Assembly: GCA_017621055.1 (NCBI GenBank)
Contig: JAGATX010000009.1
Location: forward strand, 88,805 to 152,804
Origin: Muribaculaceae bacterium
GTDB lineage: Bacteria > Bacteroidota > Bacteroidia > Bacteroidales > Muribaculaceae
Direction of reading: 5' to 3'
DNA length: 64,000 bases
The notes under the pieces are model-generated. The model worked only from the letters and a program-made list of their open reading frames with translations. It was not told the origin of the DNA and searched no databases. Made by a program: the position numbers and the translations under genes. Of this stretch, positions 35,206-43,969 are shown in pieces. Positions within the stretch are counted from its first letter, which is position 1; each line of letters opens with the position of its first letter.

Positions 35206-36615
35206 ATGATTAATGAAATCGGACAAGCTATAATAAAAGCCGCCGACTGGCTGTGCGGCTACCCGCTCTTTTTCCTTCTCATCGGCGGGGGAATTTACCT
35301 GTTTGTGAGCAGCGGCGCCGTGTCGTTGCGGCGTTTGCCGGCAGCCCTCGCCGAACTGCGGCGCAAGCACACCGGCGATTCCGAAAGCGGCCAGATATCG
35401 AGCGTGCAGGCTCTTGCCGGCGTTGTTGCCGCCACCGTGGGCCTCGGCAACATAGCCGGTGTGGCCATAGCCCTTGTGATGGGCGGCCCGGGTGCCATTT
35501 TCTGGATGTGGGTCAGCGCCATTGTAGGCATGGCAACAAAATACCATGAGGGAGTCCTCGCCATCATGTACCGCGGCAAGGACGACAAGGGTCGCCCGCA
35601 GGGCGGACCCATGCACATCATCGAGCAGGGCCTCGGCATGAAGTGGAAACCACTTGCGCGGTTCTTCGCCATCGCGGGCCTCTTCGGCACTATGTGCATA
35701 ATGAACGCCAACCAGCTCACCGAGGCATTCCTCACCATGTTCACCACTCCGGAGGCGCTGGCTCCCGGCGGCGCGTGGGCGGCGGCAGGTTCGTATCTGG
35801 GCCTCGACGGGGAGAGCGCCTTCCGCCTGCTGGCCGGATGCATCATAGCTGCCATTGTGGCAGTGGTCATTCTTGGCGGCATCAAGCGCATAGCCCGCGT
35901 GGCGTCGTTTATGGTGCCCTTCATGGTGGGCCTTTACTTCGTGATGGTGCTGTATATAATAATATCGCACATCGACGGTGTCCCTGCGGTGTTCGGCCGC
36001 ATCTTCAGCGAGGCATTCAATCTTCAGGCCGGTCTGGGCGCCCTCGCCGGCATAGCCATCATAGGAGCACGGCGCGCGGCGCTGGTGAACGACGCCGGAA
36101 TAGGCACCGCCTCGATCATGCACGGCGCCTCGCACAACAACAGCCCTGTTCGCGAGGGCTTGATAGCCATGCTCGGACCGAGCATAGACAGCGGTCTGGT
36201 GTGCACCCTCACGGCAATGGCCATACTGCTGTGCGTGCCCGAAGTGCAGGACTCGCAGGGAATGGCCGGCCTATCCATAGCCATGACGGCCTTCAGCCGC
36301 GGCATCCCCGGCGGCGCCTACCTCCTCCTTTTTGTTGTGGTGTGCTTTGCCATGAGCTCGATGTTCTCATACTCCTTCTACGGCACCACCTGCGCCAACT
36401 ATCTTTTCGGCAGCCGTCGGGGCGGTCTTTACGCCTATATTTTTCTGGCGTCGCTGATAATCTTTGCCGTTGTGCCCATCGAGGCCGCCGTCGGTGCCTG
36501 CGACCTTTTCTATGCTCTTATGGCCATACCCACCATGAGCGCCATCCTGCTCCTCAGCGGGCGCGTGCGCCGCGCTACTGCCGAGTTCTTCGCAAAAAAA
36601 CTTGAAAAGCACTGA
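35206..36615 (+). CDS. Sodium:alanine/glycine symporter (AGCS family)
   Basis: 469 residues with about ten hydrophobic helices. Inner-membrane Na+-coupled uptake of small neutral amino acids. Family blocks are VAATVGLGNIAGVAIAL, MWVSAIVGMATKYHEGVLA, a GGPMHIIEQGLGMKWK loop and GIGTASIMHGASHNNSPVRE. The next downstream ATG is deep inside conserved sequence, so the start at 35206 stands. Substrate (alanine, glycine or serine) cannot be told from sequence. Confidence 0.93.
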   Translation: MINEIGQAIIKAADWLCGYPLFFLLIGGGIYLFVSSGAVSLRRLPAALAELRRKHTGDSESGQISSVQALAGVVAATVGLGNIAGVAIALVMGGPGAIFWMWVSAIVGMATKYHEGVLAIMYRGKDDKGRPQGGPMHIIEQGLGMKWKPLARFFAIAGLFGTMCIMNANQLTEAFLTMFTTPEALAPGGAWAAAGSYLGLDGESAFRLLAGCIIAAIVAVVILGGIKRIARVASFMVPFMVGLYFVMVLYIIISHIDGVPAVFGRIFSEAFNLQAGLGALAGIAIIGARRAALVNDAGIGTASIMHGASHNNSPVREGLIAMLGPSIDSGLVCTLTAMAILLCVPEVQDSQGMAGLSIAMTAFSRGIPGGAYLLLFVVVCFAMSSMFSYSFYGTTCANYLFGSRRGGLYAYIFLASLIIFAVVPIEAAVGACDLFYALMAIPTMSAILLLSGRVRRATAEFFAKKLEKH

Positions 36616-36642
36616 CACATTCTGTAACCAACATTATCGCTT

Positions 36643-37515
36643 ATGATACCCGAATATATAACATGGAATGCTGACCCCGAGATTTTTTCAGGGTTCATCA
36701 CCGTGCGGTGGTACGGCCTGATGTTTGCCATCGGCTTCTGGCTGGGCTTCAACATAGTGGCCCGTATGTTCCGTCGCGAGGGCGCACCCGAGCGCTGGCT
36801 CGGCATTCTCCTTATCTATGTTGGCATAGCCACTATCGTGGGCTCGCGTCTGGGTCACGTATTTTTCTATGCGTGGGATTATTACAGCCAGCATCCCTGG
36901 AAGATATTCGCCACCTGGGAGGGCGGTCTCGCCAGCCACGGCGGTGCAATCGGCGTGATTATCGCCGTACTCCTTTTCTCGGTGTTCGTCACGCGGCGCA
37001 ATCCGCTGTGGACCTTCGACCGGCTTACGGTGGCAATAGCCCTTGTGGGCGGTCTCATCCGCATCGGCAACCTTATGAATTCCGAGATTTTCGGCGAGCC
37101 CACCACCTTGCCCTGGGGCTTCATGTTCGTGCGCTCCGCCGAGTGGAACAACGAGTTCTACGGTCTCGCATGCCATCCCACCCAAATCTACGAGGCGATG
37201 TGCTACTTCGGGCTCTTTGCCCTGATGATGTGGATGTACTGGAAACGCAATGCCGGCGAGCGGCCCGGTCTTCTGTTCGGTACGTTCCTCACCGTTACTT
37301 TCGGCGCCCGCTTCCTGATAGAATTCATCAAAAATCCACAGGAGGACTTTGAGCGTGCCATGACCCTCAACATGGGTCAGTGCCTGAGCATACCTTTCAT
37401 AATCGGTGGTATTCTTCTGATAATCTACGCACTGAGCCGCCCGCGCCAAAAGCTCGAATATCCCGGCAGATTCGCGCCCGTGGAGTCAAAAGCCAAATCT
37501 AAGGAGGCAAAATGA
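36643..37515 (+). CDS. lgt: Prolipoprotein diacylglyceryl transferase
   Basis: 290 residues, seven-helix inner-membrane enzyme. It attaches diacylglycerol from phosphatidylglycerol to the lipobox cysteine of prolipoproteins. Conserved blocks: GGLASHGGAIGVIIAV (Lgt signature with His), RIGNLMNSEIFGEPT, HPTQIYEAMCYF and FLIEFIKNPQEDFE. It therefore serves the many lipoproteins in this window. It overlaps the TPR gene by 4 bp (ATGA). Confidence 0.96.
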   Translation: MIPEYITWNADPEIFSGFITVRWYGLMFAIGFWLGFNIVARMFRREGAPERWLGILLIYVGIATIVGSRLGHVFFYAWDYYSQHPWKIFATWEGGLASHGGAIGVIIAVLLFSVFVTRRNPLWTFDRLTVAIALVGGLIRIGNLMNSEIFGEPTTLPWGFMFVRSAEWNNEFYGLACHPTQIYEAMCYFGLFALMMWMYWKRNAGERPGLLFGTFLTVTFGARFLIEFIKNPQEDFERAMTLNMGQCLSIPFIIGGILLIIYALSRPRQKLEYPGRFAPVESKAKSKEAK

Positions 37516-38387
37516 AGAGGATAGCAGTTCTGACGGTGGTTCTGGGCGCCGCTTTTTGCGCATGGGCATTGCTACCGGCGCCGTACGCCACGCCTCTGCC
37601 GGCACCGCCTGCCGACGACGACATGGAAAATCCGCGCTACCTCCTTGCCGGTCAAGCCGACGAGGCCATTGCTGCCGGAGACTATGAGGCTGCCGCCGCA
37701 CGCCTGCTCGAGGCTATCTCGCTGGCGCCCGACGATCCATCCAATGTGCTGCTGCTCTCCAATTTAGGAATGGTATATAGCTGTCAGGACCGCGATAGTC
37801 TGGCCCTTGCCACCCTCGACGAGGCGTTGCGCCGAGCGCCGGCCATGACAACCGTTCATGCCAATCGCGCGCGCGTGCTGCTCAAGATGGGGCGCGACGG
37901 CGAGGCCTTCGGCGCCTACGGGCGAGTTCTGCAGTCCGACAGCCTCAATGCCGAGGCCAGATACTATCACGGCATGATAGCGCTCTATGGGGGTGATGCT
38001 GCCACCGCCGCTGCCGATTTCGGCGTGCTGCGCGATACCGACCCTCTGGGTCTGCCCACGGCGCGAGCCATGGCCACTCTGCTGTCGCTCACGGGCCGCG
38101 ACAGCGATGCCGTGCCTTATTTTCAACGACTTATCACCGAAGAGCCCCTTGCCGAGTACTATGCCGCGCTTGCCGGTTGCTATCTTTCGGAAGGGCGTCT
38201 CACCGAAGCGTCGGCGACCTTAGGCGATGCCTTTGCACGCTATCCGGCCGACCCCGAACTTTATTATTACCGTGCATGGCTGCGCCGCGACCAGTTCCGT
38301 CTCGACGATGCCCGTGCCGACGCCCGCCGCGCAGTGGAATTAGGCTTCCCGCGGCGCCGCGCCGAACAACTTTTTAACGACCGATGA
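37512..38387 (+). CDS. TPR-repeat protein
   Basis: 291 residues. An N-terminal hydrophobic segment (about 4-22) forms a membrane anchor or uncleaved signal, followed by a proline-rich linker (LPAPYATPLPAPPADDD). Five to six tetratricopeptide repeats then cover the rest (GDYEAAAARLLEAISLAP, DSLALATLDEALRRAP, AEARYYHGMIALYGG, YYYRAWLRRDQFRLDDA). No enzymatic motif. A scaffold role is likely. It is coupled on both sides by ATGA overlaps, to lgt and to the Sua5-type gene. Confidence 0.85.
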   Translation: MKRIAVLTVVLGAAFCAWALLPAPYATPLPAPPADDDMENPRYLLAGQADEAIAAGDYEAAAARLLEAISLAPDDPSNVLLLSNLGMVYSCQDRDSLALATLDEALRRAPAMTTVHANRARVLLKMGRDGEAFGAYGRVLQSDSLNAEARYYHGMIALYGGDAATAAADFGVLRDTDPLGLPTARAMATLLSLTGRDSDAVPYFQRLITEEPLAEYYAALAGCYLSEGRLTEASATLGDAFARYPADPELYYYRAWLRRDQFRLDDARADARRAVELGFPRRRAEQLFNDR

Positions 38388-38998
38388 AAACATATACAGT
38401 CAGGGAGCTAAATATCGACAGCCGTGCCGTCGCTGCCGCCGCCGACGCGCTCGCCGCCGGCAAAATAATCATCTATCCCACCGACACGCGCTATGCCCTG
38501 GGCTGCAATGCGCTCGACCGTCGCGCCATCGACCGGCTGTGCCGTCTCAAAGGTATAGACCCGGTTAAGAATACCCTGACGATAGTCTGCCCGACCATCA
38601 GCGCCGCCTCGGAGTATGCGCGCATCGACAACCGGGCCTTCGATATCCTGCGGCGCAATCTTCCCGGACCGTTCACCTTCATTCTTCCGGCAGCGCCCAC
38701 GCTTCCGCGCCCGTTGCGCGAACGCCGCAACGTGGGTATCCGCGTGCCCGACAATGCCATAGCGGCCGCCATCGCCGAGGCCCTCGGCAACCCCATACTG
38801 AGCACTTCGGTGCCGGACGCCGCCGATGGTTCGGCACCCGACGCCACAATCGCCGCCATGCTATACGACAGCATTGCAGACGTGGCTCTTGCCATCGACG
38901 GGGGCGACCCTGCCGAGGTCGCTCACTCGGCGGTGATCGACATCACCGATGCCGCGCAGCCCGTAGTGCTGCGCGACGGCCCGCGCGAACTCGCCTGA
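38384..38998 (+). CDS. Sua5/YciO/YrdC-family protein
   Basis: 204 residues, consisting of the YrdC domain alone. KIIIYPTDTRYALGCNA and RLKGIDPVKNTLTIVC are the conserved ATP/threonine site blocks, and RRNLPGPFTFIL and NPILSTSVPD follow. True TsaC/Sua5 proteins make threonylcarbamoyl-AMP for the t6A modification of tRNAs. YciO-like paralogues have the same domain with uncertain function, and the R-KGR-type motif (RLKGIDPVKN) leaves both open. Ends at a bidirectional terminator. Confidence 0.85.
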   Translation: MKTYTVRELNIDSRAVAAAADALAAGKIIIYPTDTRYALGCNALDRRAIDRLCRLKGIDPVKNTLTIVCPTISAASEYARIDNRAFDILRRNLPGPFTFILPAAPTLPRPLRERRNVGIRVPDNAIAAAIAEALGNPILSTSVPDAADGSAPDATIAAMLYDSIADVALAIDGGDPAEVAHSAVIDITDAAQPVVLRDGPRELA

Positions 38999-39002
38999 CA
39001 AA

Positions 39003-39031
39003 AAAATTTCCCCGGGATACGGGGAAATTTT
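39003..39031. terminator. Terminator after Sua5-type gene
   Basis: AAAATTTCCCC, 7-nt loop, GGGGAAATTTT: a perfect 11-bp stem with A/T flanks on both sides, so probably bidirectional. Confidence 0.8.
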
Positions 39032-39055
39032 CTCAAAAATGAAAGAAGCAGAGGA

Positions 39056-39078
39056 TTAAAAACAGTTTCTCACTGTTT
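39056..39078 (-). terminator. Terminator of the Lrp-type gene
   Basis: Minus strand: AAACAGT, GAGAA, ACTGTTT, followed by TTAATC; the T run is TTTTT including the stem end. Confidence 0.65.
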
Positions 39079-39109
39079 CCCGCCGGGGGTGAGCCGACGG
39101 GCATTGCGG

Positions 39110-39574
39110 TTATTCGTTTGTTATCGGCAGCGGGCGCTTGAACACCTCGCGGAACGATAGTAGAGTTTCGGTGCGGGCAAGACCTAAGGGACGTAACTTG
39201 CGCTGCACAAGCTGAAAAAGATGTTCGTTGTCCTTGGCTTCCAGCCGCAGGAGAAGGTCGTAAGGCCCGGTGACAAGGTGACACTCCGTCACTTCCGGTA
39301 TTTTCTTGAGGCCTTCCAGAACATTGTCGAAGTCGGCATCGGGCTGCAGGTTGATGCCAACGTATGCCATGGTGTTGAAGCCCAGGGCTTCAGGGTTAAG
39401 GTTGCAATGCGAACCTATTATTACTTTGTTAGCCATCAGACGCTGTACGCGCTGGTGGACGGCGGCTCCGCTGACGCCGTAATCGCGGGCTATCTCCAGG
39501 TACGGGGTGCGCGCATTGTCGGCCAGTGCATGGAGTATAGTCAAATCAAGCTTATCGAAATACTGGCGTGGCAT
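39110..39574 (-). CDS. Lrp/AsnC-family transcriptional regulator
   Basis: 154 residues. It has an N-terminal winged helix (KLDLTILHALADNARTPYLE, then VSGAAVHQRVQRLMANKVI) and a C-terminal RAM ligand-binding domain (AYVGINLQPDADFDNVLEGL, CHLVTGPYDLLLRLEAKD). Lrp-type proteins form octamers and respond to amino acids. The nearby AGCS amino-acid symporter is a possible but unproven target. A consensus promoter gives a leader of about 62 nt. Confidence 0.94.
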   Translation of the reverse strand: MPRQYFDKLDLTILHALADNARTPYLEIARDYGVSGAAVHQRVQRLMANKVIIGSHCNLNPEALGFNTMAYVGINLQPDADFDNVLEGLKKIPEVTECHLVTGPYDLLLRLEAKDNEHLFQLVQRKLRPLGLARTETLLSFREVFKRPLPITNE

Positions 39575-39834
39575 GGGTTGGATTTTTAAGTTAAATTACA
39601 ATCAGTTTTTAAGCTTTATTCATTGTGTATTATAATATTGCTGCAAATATAACTCTTATTCTTTCAATTGCAAAATCCGCACATAAATTTCATGTACCCC
39701 GCTGTAATATGCTGTGAGCCACCTTCGAAAGGAAAATGTGGCCTACAGTGCCTCAGAAGGCAGCCGGCCGCGATGCACATATTCGTCTAAATCGCCAATA
39801 TTTTCGACTTTTTGACCAACTTTTTTCATGCTTT
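39575..39834. other. Intergenic region upstream of lrp-type gene
   Basis: 260 bp, AT-rich near lrp, where the promoter lies. The remaining 39674-39834 shows no gene, RNA or terminator I can support. Confidence 0.5.
39644..39673 (-). promoter_or_regulatory. Promoter of Lrp-type gene
   Basis: Minus strand: TTG (39673-39671), 19 bp, TATATTTG (39651-39644). Confidence 0.75.
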
Positions 39835-40563
39835 TTATTTGTTGGCTTCTTTTCGGTTGTCCGGTTTTCTGCTTTTGCGTCGCACATAGTCAGTGAGATA
39901 CACCGTGAAGAGCGGAAACATTATCATCCCCGAAATGGCAAGGAGTACGGCGGTGAACTGGCTCGGTATGGTTGTGGCCGGAATGCGGCAGCCGACGGTA
40001 CCCATGTTCATTCCGGCCCACCACAGCGCCGTCCAGAAATCGTTGACTTCGGGATTGACGGGTTGCTCGCAGTGGTAGAAGATGAGGGCACAGAAATAAC
40101 ACAAGGTCAGCGCTATCATCACATAACTTACAAAGAGGCTCGTAATGGTGTTTCGCGAGATATATCGCACCACCAGCCACAAGGCCAGAGCACTGCGCGC
40201 CAGAGGTATGAACCGCACAAAATAGAGGGTTTGCCAGTCCAGTACGATATCGAAGGCTTCGATGATGTTGAGATAGGGAATGGATAGAAGAAGAAAGGCG
40301 AGGCGTCGCCGGAAAAAGCGCCAATGGTTCGGCGCGTTCCACAGTCCGAAGAGGAAATCGACGATAAAGAAGATGCACACCCACAGCTGGAAGGTCATAT
40401 AGGTGCGATCGTGCAGAAAATTCTCGTTTCGGAGGGTGTCGTACGAGATAAAGACCACCAAAGCCGCCGACAGGGCGAGCACACCGATGTTGAGCCACAT
40501 GTTGATGTGGCGCAGGGCGCCGGGAAGGCGGTAAACGGGGGCATCCGGTTGTGATGAATTCAT
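39835..40563 (-). CDS. Voltage-gated-like ion channel with atypical filter
   Basis: 242 residues with about six hydrophobic helices. The pore helix and filter are WTALWWAGMNMGTVGCRIP: TVGC-R in place of the canonical K+ filter TVGYGD. Arg and Lys residues near IPLARSALALWLVVRYI suggest an S4-like helix. The C-terminal tail is strongly basic (YVRRKSRKPDNRKEANK). Probably a cation channel of the Ion_trans_2 class; potassium selectivity should not be assumed. The leader can form AGGTGTT/AACACCT (40580-40602). Confidence 0.78.
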   Translation of the reverse strand: MNSSQPDAPVYRLPGALRHINMWLNIGVLALSAALVVFISYDTLRNENFLHDRTYMTFQLWVCIFFIVDFLFGLWNAPNHWRFFRRRLAFLLLSIPYLNIIEAFDIVLDWQTLYFVRFIPLARSALALWLVVRYISRNTITSLFVSYVMIALTLCYFCALIFYHCEQPVNPEVNDFWTALWWAGMNMGTVGCRIPATTIPSQFTAVLLAISGMIMFPLFTVYLTDYVRRKSRKPDNRKEANK

Positions 40564-40656
40564 GTTTACCCTTTCATAAAGGTGTTCAGGATAAAAACAC
40601 CTGCGGCACCATTATTGTTTTAGCTTTCCTGAGGGGTGTATTTGACAAAAATTTTG

Positions 40657-40664
40657 TATCTTTG
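40657..40664 (+). promoter_or_regulatory. Candidate -7 element of the DUF4301 gene
   Basis: TATCTTTG, ending 26 bp before the ATG at 40691. A TTTG at 40641-40644 is too close to be a standard -33. Confidence 0.5.
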
Positions 40665-40690
40665 GCAATCAAAAACCCTAAACTGACACT

Positions 40691-42235
40691 ATGACACATT
40701 TTAGCGACGCCGACAAGGCACAGATGGCCGCGAAAGGTATTTCTGAACAACGAGTTGAGGCCCAACTCGAACGTTTCCGCACCGGTTTCCCGTATCTCCA
40801 CATAGTAGCGCCGGCTACAGCCGGCCAAGGCATCATGGTGGCCGACGACGAACTGACGGCTGCCTGCGAGGCCCGCTGGGCCCGTTATCTGGCAGATGGC
40901 GGCACGGTGCTCAAATTCGTGCCGGCTTCCGGCGCTGCCTCGCGCATGTTCAAGGCGCTGTTTGCCTTTGTCGACGGCAAGGATGCCACGCCCGCGGAAG
41001 GCAGCCCTGTGGCCGATCTGCTGGCAAACATCAGGAAATTCGCTTTCTATGCCGACCTCAATGCCGCTCTTCGGCGCATTCACGGCAAAGGCGTGGAAGA
41101 ACTTCTTGCCGATGGCAAAGCCAAGGAGGTTGTAGCCGGCATAATACTTCCGGAAGGCCTCAACTACGGCGCTCTTCCCAAGGCGCTCCTCAAATTCCAC
41201 CGCTATGCGGCCGGCAAAGTGCGCACGGCCCTGGAAGAACAACTCGTCGAGGCTGCCGAGATGAGCGAGGGCGCTCCCGATGTGAACGTGCATTTCACTG
41301 TCAGCTCAAATCACCACACACTGTTCGACAAGGCACTGGCAAACGCCATCCCGGTGATAGAGAAAGAAACGGGGCGGCACTTCCACGTGAGTCTTTCCGA
41401 ACAGAAACCCAGCACCGACACCATAGCTGCCGCACCCGACGGCGAGCCCTTCCGCGACGAGGAAGGCAAGCTCGTGTTCCGTCCCGGCGGTCACGGCGCC
41501 CTGATAGAGAACCTTGACGACATAGACTCCGAAGTGGTGTTTATCAAAAATATCGACAATATCGCCGCCGCCGAACTGCGCGGTCGATCAGTGCCATATA
41601 AGAAACTGCTGGGAGGTATGCTCATGCTCGTTGCCGACCGCATCGAAAGCTTCATAGCAGCAATAAAGGAAGGTGCCGACGGCGCTGTCCTCGACGAGGC
41701 CGAACGTTTTTGCCGCATGATGCTCACCCTTGACGGCGATGCCCTGGGCAGCGACCTGCCCGCAGCCGAGCGCGCCCGCGCTCTCCTTGCCATCCTCGAC
41801 CGGCCGTTGCGCGTATGCGGTATGGTGCGCAACGAAGGGGAGCCCGGCGGCGGTCCGTATCTGGCATACAGCAGCGATGGCTCGATGGTGGCTCCCCAAA
41901 TTCTGGAATCGTCGCAGATCGACCTCAGCAAGCCCGAGAACAAGGCCATGATGGCGTCGGCCTCGCATTTCAATCCCGTGGATCTCGCCTGCCGTCTGCG
42001 GCGTGCCGACGGTACATCGTACGACCTTGCCGATTATGTGGACCCCTCCACCGGGTTCATTTCCGAAAAGAGCCTCAACGGCCGCGACCTGCGCGCCCTC
42101 GAGTTGCCCGGCCTCTGGAACGGCGCCATGAGCGACTGGAACACTGTGTTCATGGAGGTACCGGCCTATACATTCACCCCTGCAAAAACCGTCAACGACC
42201 TTCTGCGCCCCGCGCATCAGGCCGATAACAAATAA
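40691..42235 (+). CDS. DUF4301 protein
   Basis: 514 residues, full length for DUF4301, a Bacteroidetes family without assigned function. Recognised by the opening (DADKAQMAAKGISEQRVEAQ, then FRTGFPYLHIVAPAT), VLKFVPASGAASRMFKALF, and the central FRPGGHGALIENLDDIDSE and IDNIAAAELR blocks. The PASGAASRMFK and GGHGALIEN segments recall the glycine-rich and GHGAL motifs of UDP-sugar pyrophosphorylase-like nucleotidyltransferases. That is a pattern-level resemblance, not proof. No signal peptide. It precedes gmk by 24 bp and may be co-transcribed with it. Confidence 0.85.
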   Translation: MTHFSDADKAQMAAKGISEQRVEAQLERFRTGFPYLHIVAPATAGQGIMVADDELTAACEARWARYLADGGTVLKFVPASGAASRMFKALFAFVDGKDATPAEGSPVADLLANIRKFAFYADLNAALRRIHGKGVEELLADGKAKEVVAGIILPEGLNYGALPKALLKFHRYAAGKVRTALEEQLVEAAEMSEGAPDVNVHFTVSSNHHTLFDKALANAIPVIEKETGRHFHVSLSEQKPSTDTIAAAPDGEPFRDEEGKLVFRPGGHGALIENLDDIDSEVVFIKNIDNIAAAELRGRSVPYKKLLGGMLMLVADRIESFIAAIKEGADGAVLDEAERFCRMMLTLDGDALGSDLPAAERARALLAILDRPLRVCGMVRNEGEPGGGPYLAYSSDGSMVAPQILESSQIDLSKPENKAMMASASHFNPVDLACRLRRADGTSYDLADYVDPSTGFISEKSLNGRDLRALELPGLWNGAMSDWNTVFMEVPAYTFTPAKTVNDLLRPAHQADNK

Positions 42236-42259
42236 ATACAGAACCAAACACCGAGCACT

Positions 42260-42844
42260 ATGCCAACCGGCAAAATAATAATCATCGCCGCGCCCTCCGG
42301 CTGCGGCAAGAGCACCATAATAAATGCGCTGATGGACGGCGGCGACCTCAACCTGGGCTTTGCCGTATCGGCCACCACACGTCCGCCGCGTGCCGGCGAG
42401 GCCGACGGCGTGAACTATTATTTCATGAGCGAGGAGGCTTTTCGCGACGCTATCCGTGAGGGCGAGTTCGTGGAATTCGAGGAAGTATATCCGGGTCGGT
42501 TCTACGGCACTCTGCGCTCAGAGATTGACCGCATCACCGGCGAGGGCCACAACATAATACTTGACCTCGACGTCAACGGCGCCCTGCGCGTGAAGGATAT
42601 GTACGGCGCCCGTGCCGTGTCGATCTTCATAGAGCCGCCGAGCATCGACGCCCTGCGCCAACGCCTCGAGAACCGCGCCACCGAGACCCCCGAGAGCATC
42701 GACGAGCGCGTGGACCGCGCCACTTACGAGATATCGCGCGCCGGCGCTTTCGACTATCGCGTGGTGAACGACGACCTCGGCGAAGCTATTGGCCGAACTC
42801 ACAGAATCATCGAAGCATTCAGCACCCTCGGTGCCGACGCCTGA
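42260..42844 (+). CDS. gmk: Guanylate kinase
   Basis: 194 residues. It phosphorylates GMP to GDP. P-loop APSGCGKSTIINALM, GMP-binding SATTRPPRAGEADGVNYYF and EFVEFEEVYPGRFYGT, and a lid with RLENRATETPESIDERV are all present. nadD begins 4 bp after the stop. Confidence 0.96.
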   Translation: MPTGKIIIIAAPSGCGKSTIINALMDGGDLNLGFAVSATTRPPRAGEADGVNYYFMSEEAFRDAIREGEFVEFEEVYPGRFYGTLRSEIDRITGEGHNIILDLDVNGALRVKDMYGARAVSIFIEPPSIDALRQRLENRATETPESIDERVDRATYEISRAGAFDYRVVNDDLGEAIGRTHRIIEAFSTLGADA

Positions 42845-42848
42845 CAAC

Positions 42849-43451
42849 ATGGACAACGATAGCGAAAAACGACCCGAGATTATCGGTGTGTTCGGCGGCT
42901 CGTTCAATCCCGTGCACATAGGCCACATGATGCTCGCCAGCTACCTCAGCCAATGGGGGTATGTGGACAAAGTGTGGCTCACCCTCTCGCCGCAAAGCCC
43001 CATGAAGGACGGCGCGGCCCTGTTGCCCGACGTGAAGCGCCTCGACATGCTCACCCTCGCCGCAAAGGGAGCACGGAATATCGACATCTGCGACATCGAA
43101 CTGACGATGCCGCGTCCGTCGTATACCATCGACACTTTGCGGCTGCTGCGCGAGCGCTATCCCGACACCCGTTTCCGTCTCATTGTCGGCAGCGACAACT
43201 GGAAGGTGTTCGAGCGCTGGCGCGAACCGCAGGCAATACTCGATGAATTCGGCGTACTGGTATATCCCCGCCCCGGCTACCCGGTGGAGCTGCGCAACGT
43301 CGACGGTCTCGAGGTGGTGCAGTCGCCGATGGTGCATCTTTCCAGTTCATTTATCCGCGATGCCATAATGCGCGGGCGCGACATGACCTACTTCCTGCCG
43401 CAGGGAGTGTACAAATACATAATCGACAACAAGCTATACGCCAAGCAATGA
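42849..43451 (+). CDS. nadD: Nicotinate-nucleotide adenylyltransferase
   Basis: 200 residues from ATG 42849 (MDNDSEKRPEIIGVFGG); an upstream in-frame TTG at 42789 lies inside gmk and is unlikely. It adenylates nicotinate mononucleotide to deamido-NAD. GGSFNPVHIGHM is the nucleotidyltransferase HIGH motif, and HLSSSFIRDAIMRG is the ISSTxIR motif. It overlaps the DUF5063 gene by 4 bp. nadC, an earlier step in the same pathway, lies about 2.5 kb downstream on the other strand. Confidence 0.95.
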   Translation: MDNDSEKRPEIIGVFGGSFNPVHIGHMMLASYLSQWGYVDKVWLTLSPQSPMKDGAALLPDVKRLDMLTLAAKGARNIDICDIELTMPRPSYTIDTLRLLRERYPDTRFRLIVGSDNWKVFERWREPQAILDEFGVLVYPRPGYPVELRNVDGLEVVQSPMVHLSSSFIRDAIMRGRDMTYFLPQGVYKYIIDNKLYAKQ

Positions 43452-43969
43452 GCACAACAGCACAAATAGCCCTCGCTGGACTCGCAGCCGAATACTGCCG
43501 GGTTGTGGAGGATGCCGCGGAAACGGCACCGCAGACGTTTCTCCATGAAGTACTGCGATACCTGCCGAGATTATACATCACCATTGCGGATATGACCGAC
43601 GGCGTCACCGCCTCTGACAACGGGATGATCTACCCGGCACTCGACGAGACCTCCTACGAGAGCGCCCGAGCCTCCATGGCCGCGTTGTTAGGTGAGTACG
43701 ACACATATCTGGACACTCAGGTGGATGACATGATGTACTCCGACACTCCCGTTGCAGTATCGCTCTCCGAAAGGCTTGCGGACATCTACCAGGCCATGTA
43801 CGACCTTGCCGACAATCTGCGCCAGGTTCCCGACGCAGCTGCCGACGAGCTGATGGAGAACCTTGCAGACAACTTCGAAACATATTTGGGCGATACGCTC
43901 TCCGACGCCCTGCGTGCCGCCAACCGCCTTTATTATTCAAGACATCTCGACAATGACCCCGACATCTGA
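43448..43969 (+). CDS. DUF5063 protein
   Basis: 173 residues, acidic and largely helical, no signal peptide. It matches the DUF5063 pattern by order: AAEYCRVVEDAAETAPQTFL, VLRYLPRLYITIADM, LSERLADIYQAMYDLADNL and the ending ADNFETYLGDTLSDALRAAN. Function unknown. The start overlaps nadD (ATGA) and the end overlaps the M18 peptidase gene by 17 bp, so it is firmly embedded in this co-translated chain. Confidence 0.83.
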   Translation: MSTTAQIALAGLAAEYCRVVEDAAETAPQTFLHEVLRYLPRLYITIADMTDGVTASDNGMIYPALDETSYESARASMAALLGEYDTYLDTQVDDMMYSDTPVAVSLSERLADIYQAMYDLADNLRQVPDAAADELMENLADNFETYLGDTLSDALRAANRLYYSRHLDNDPDI

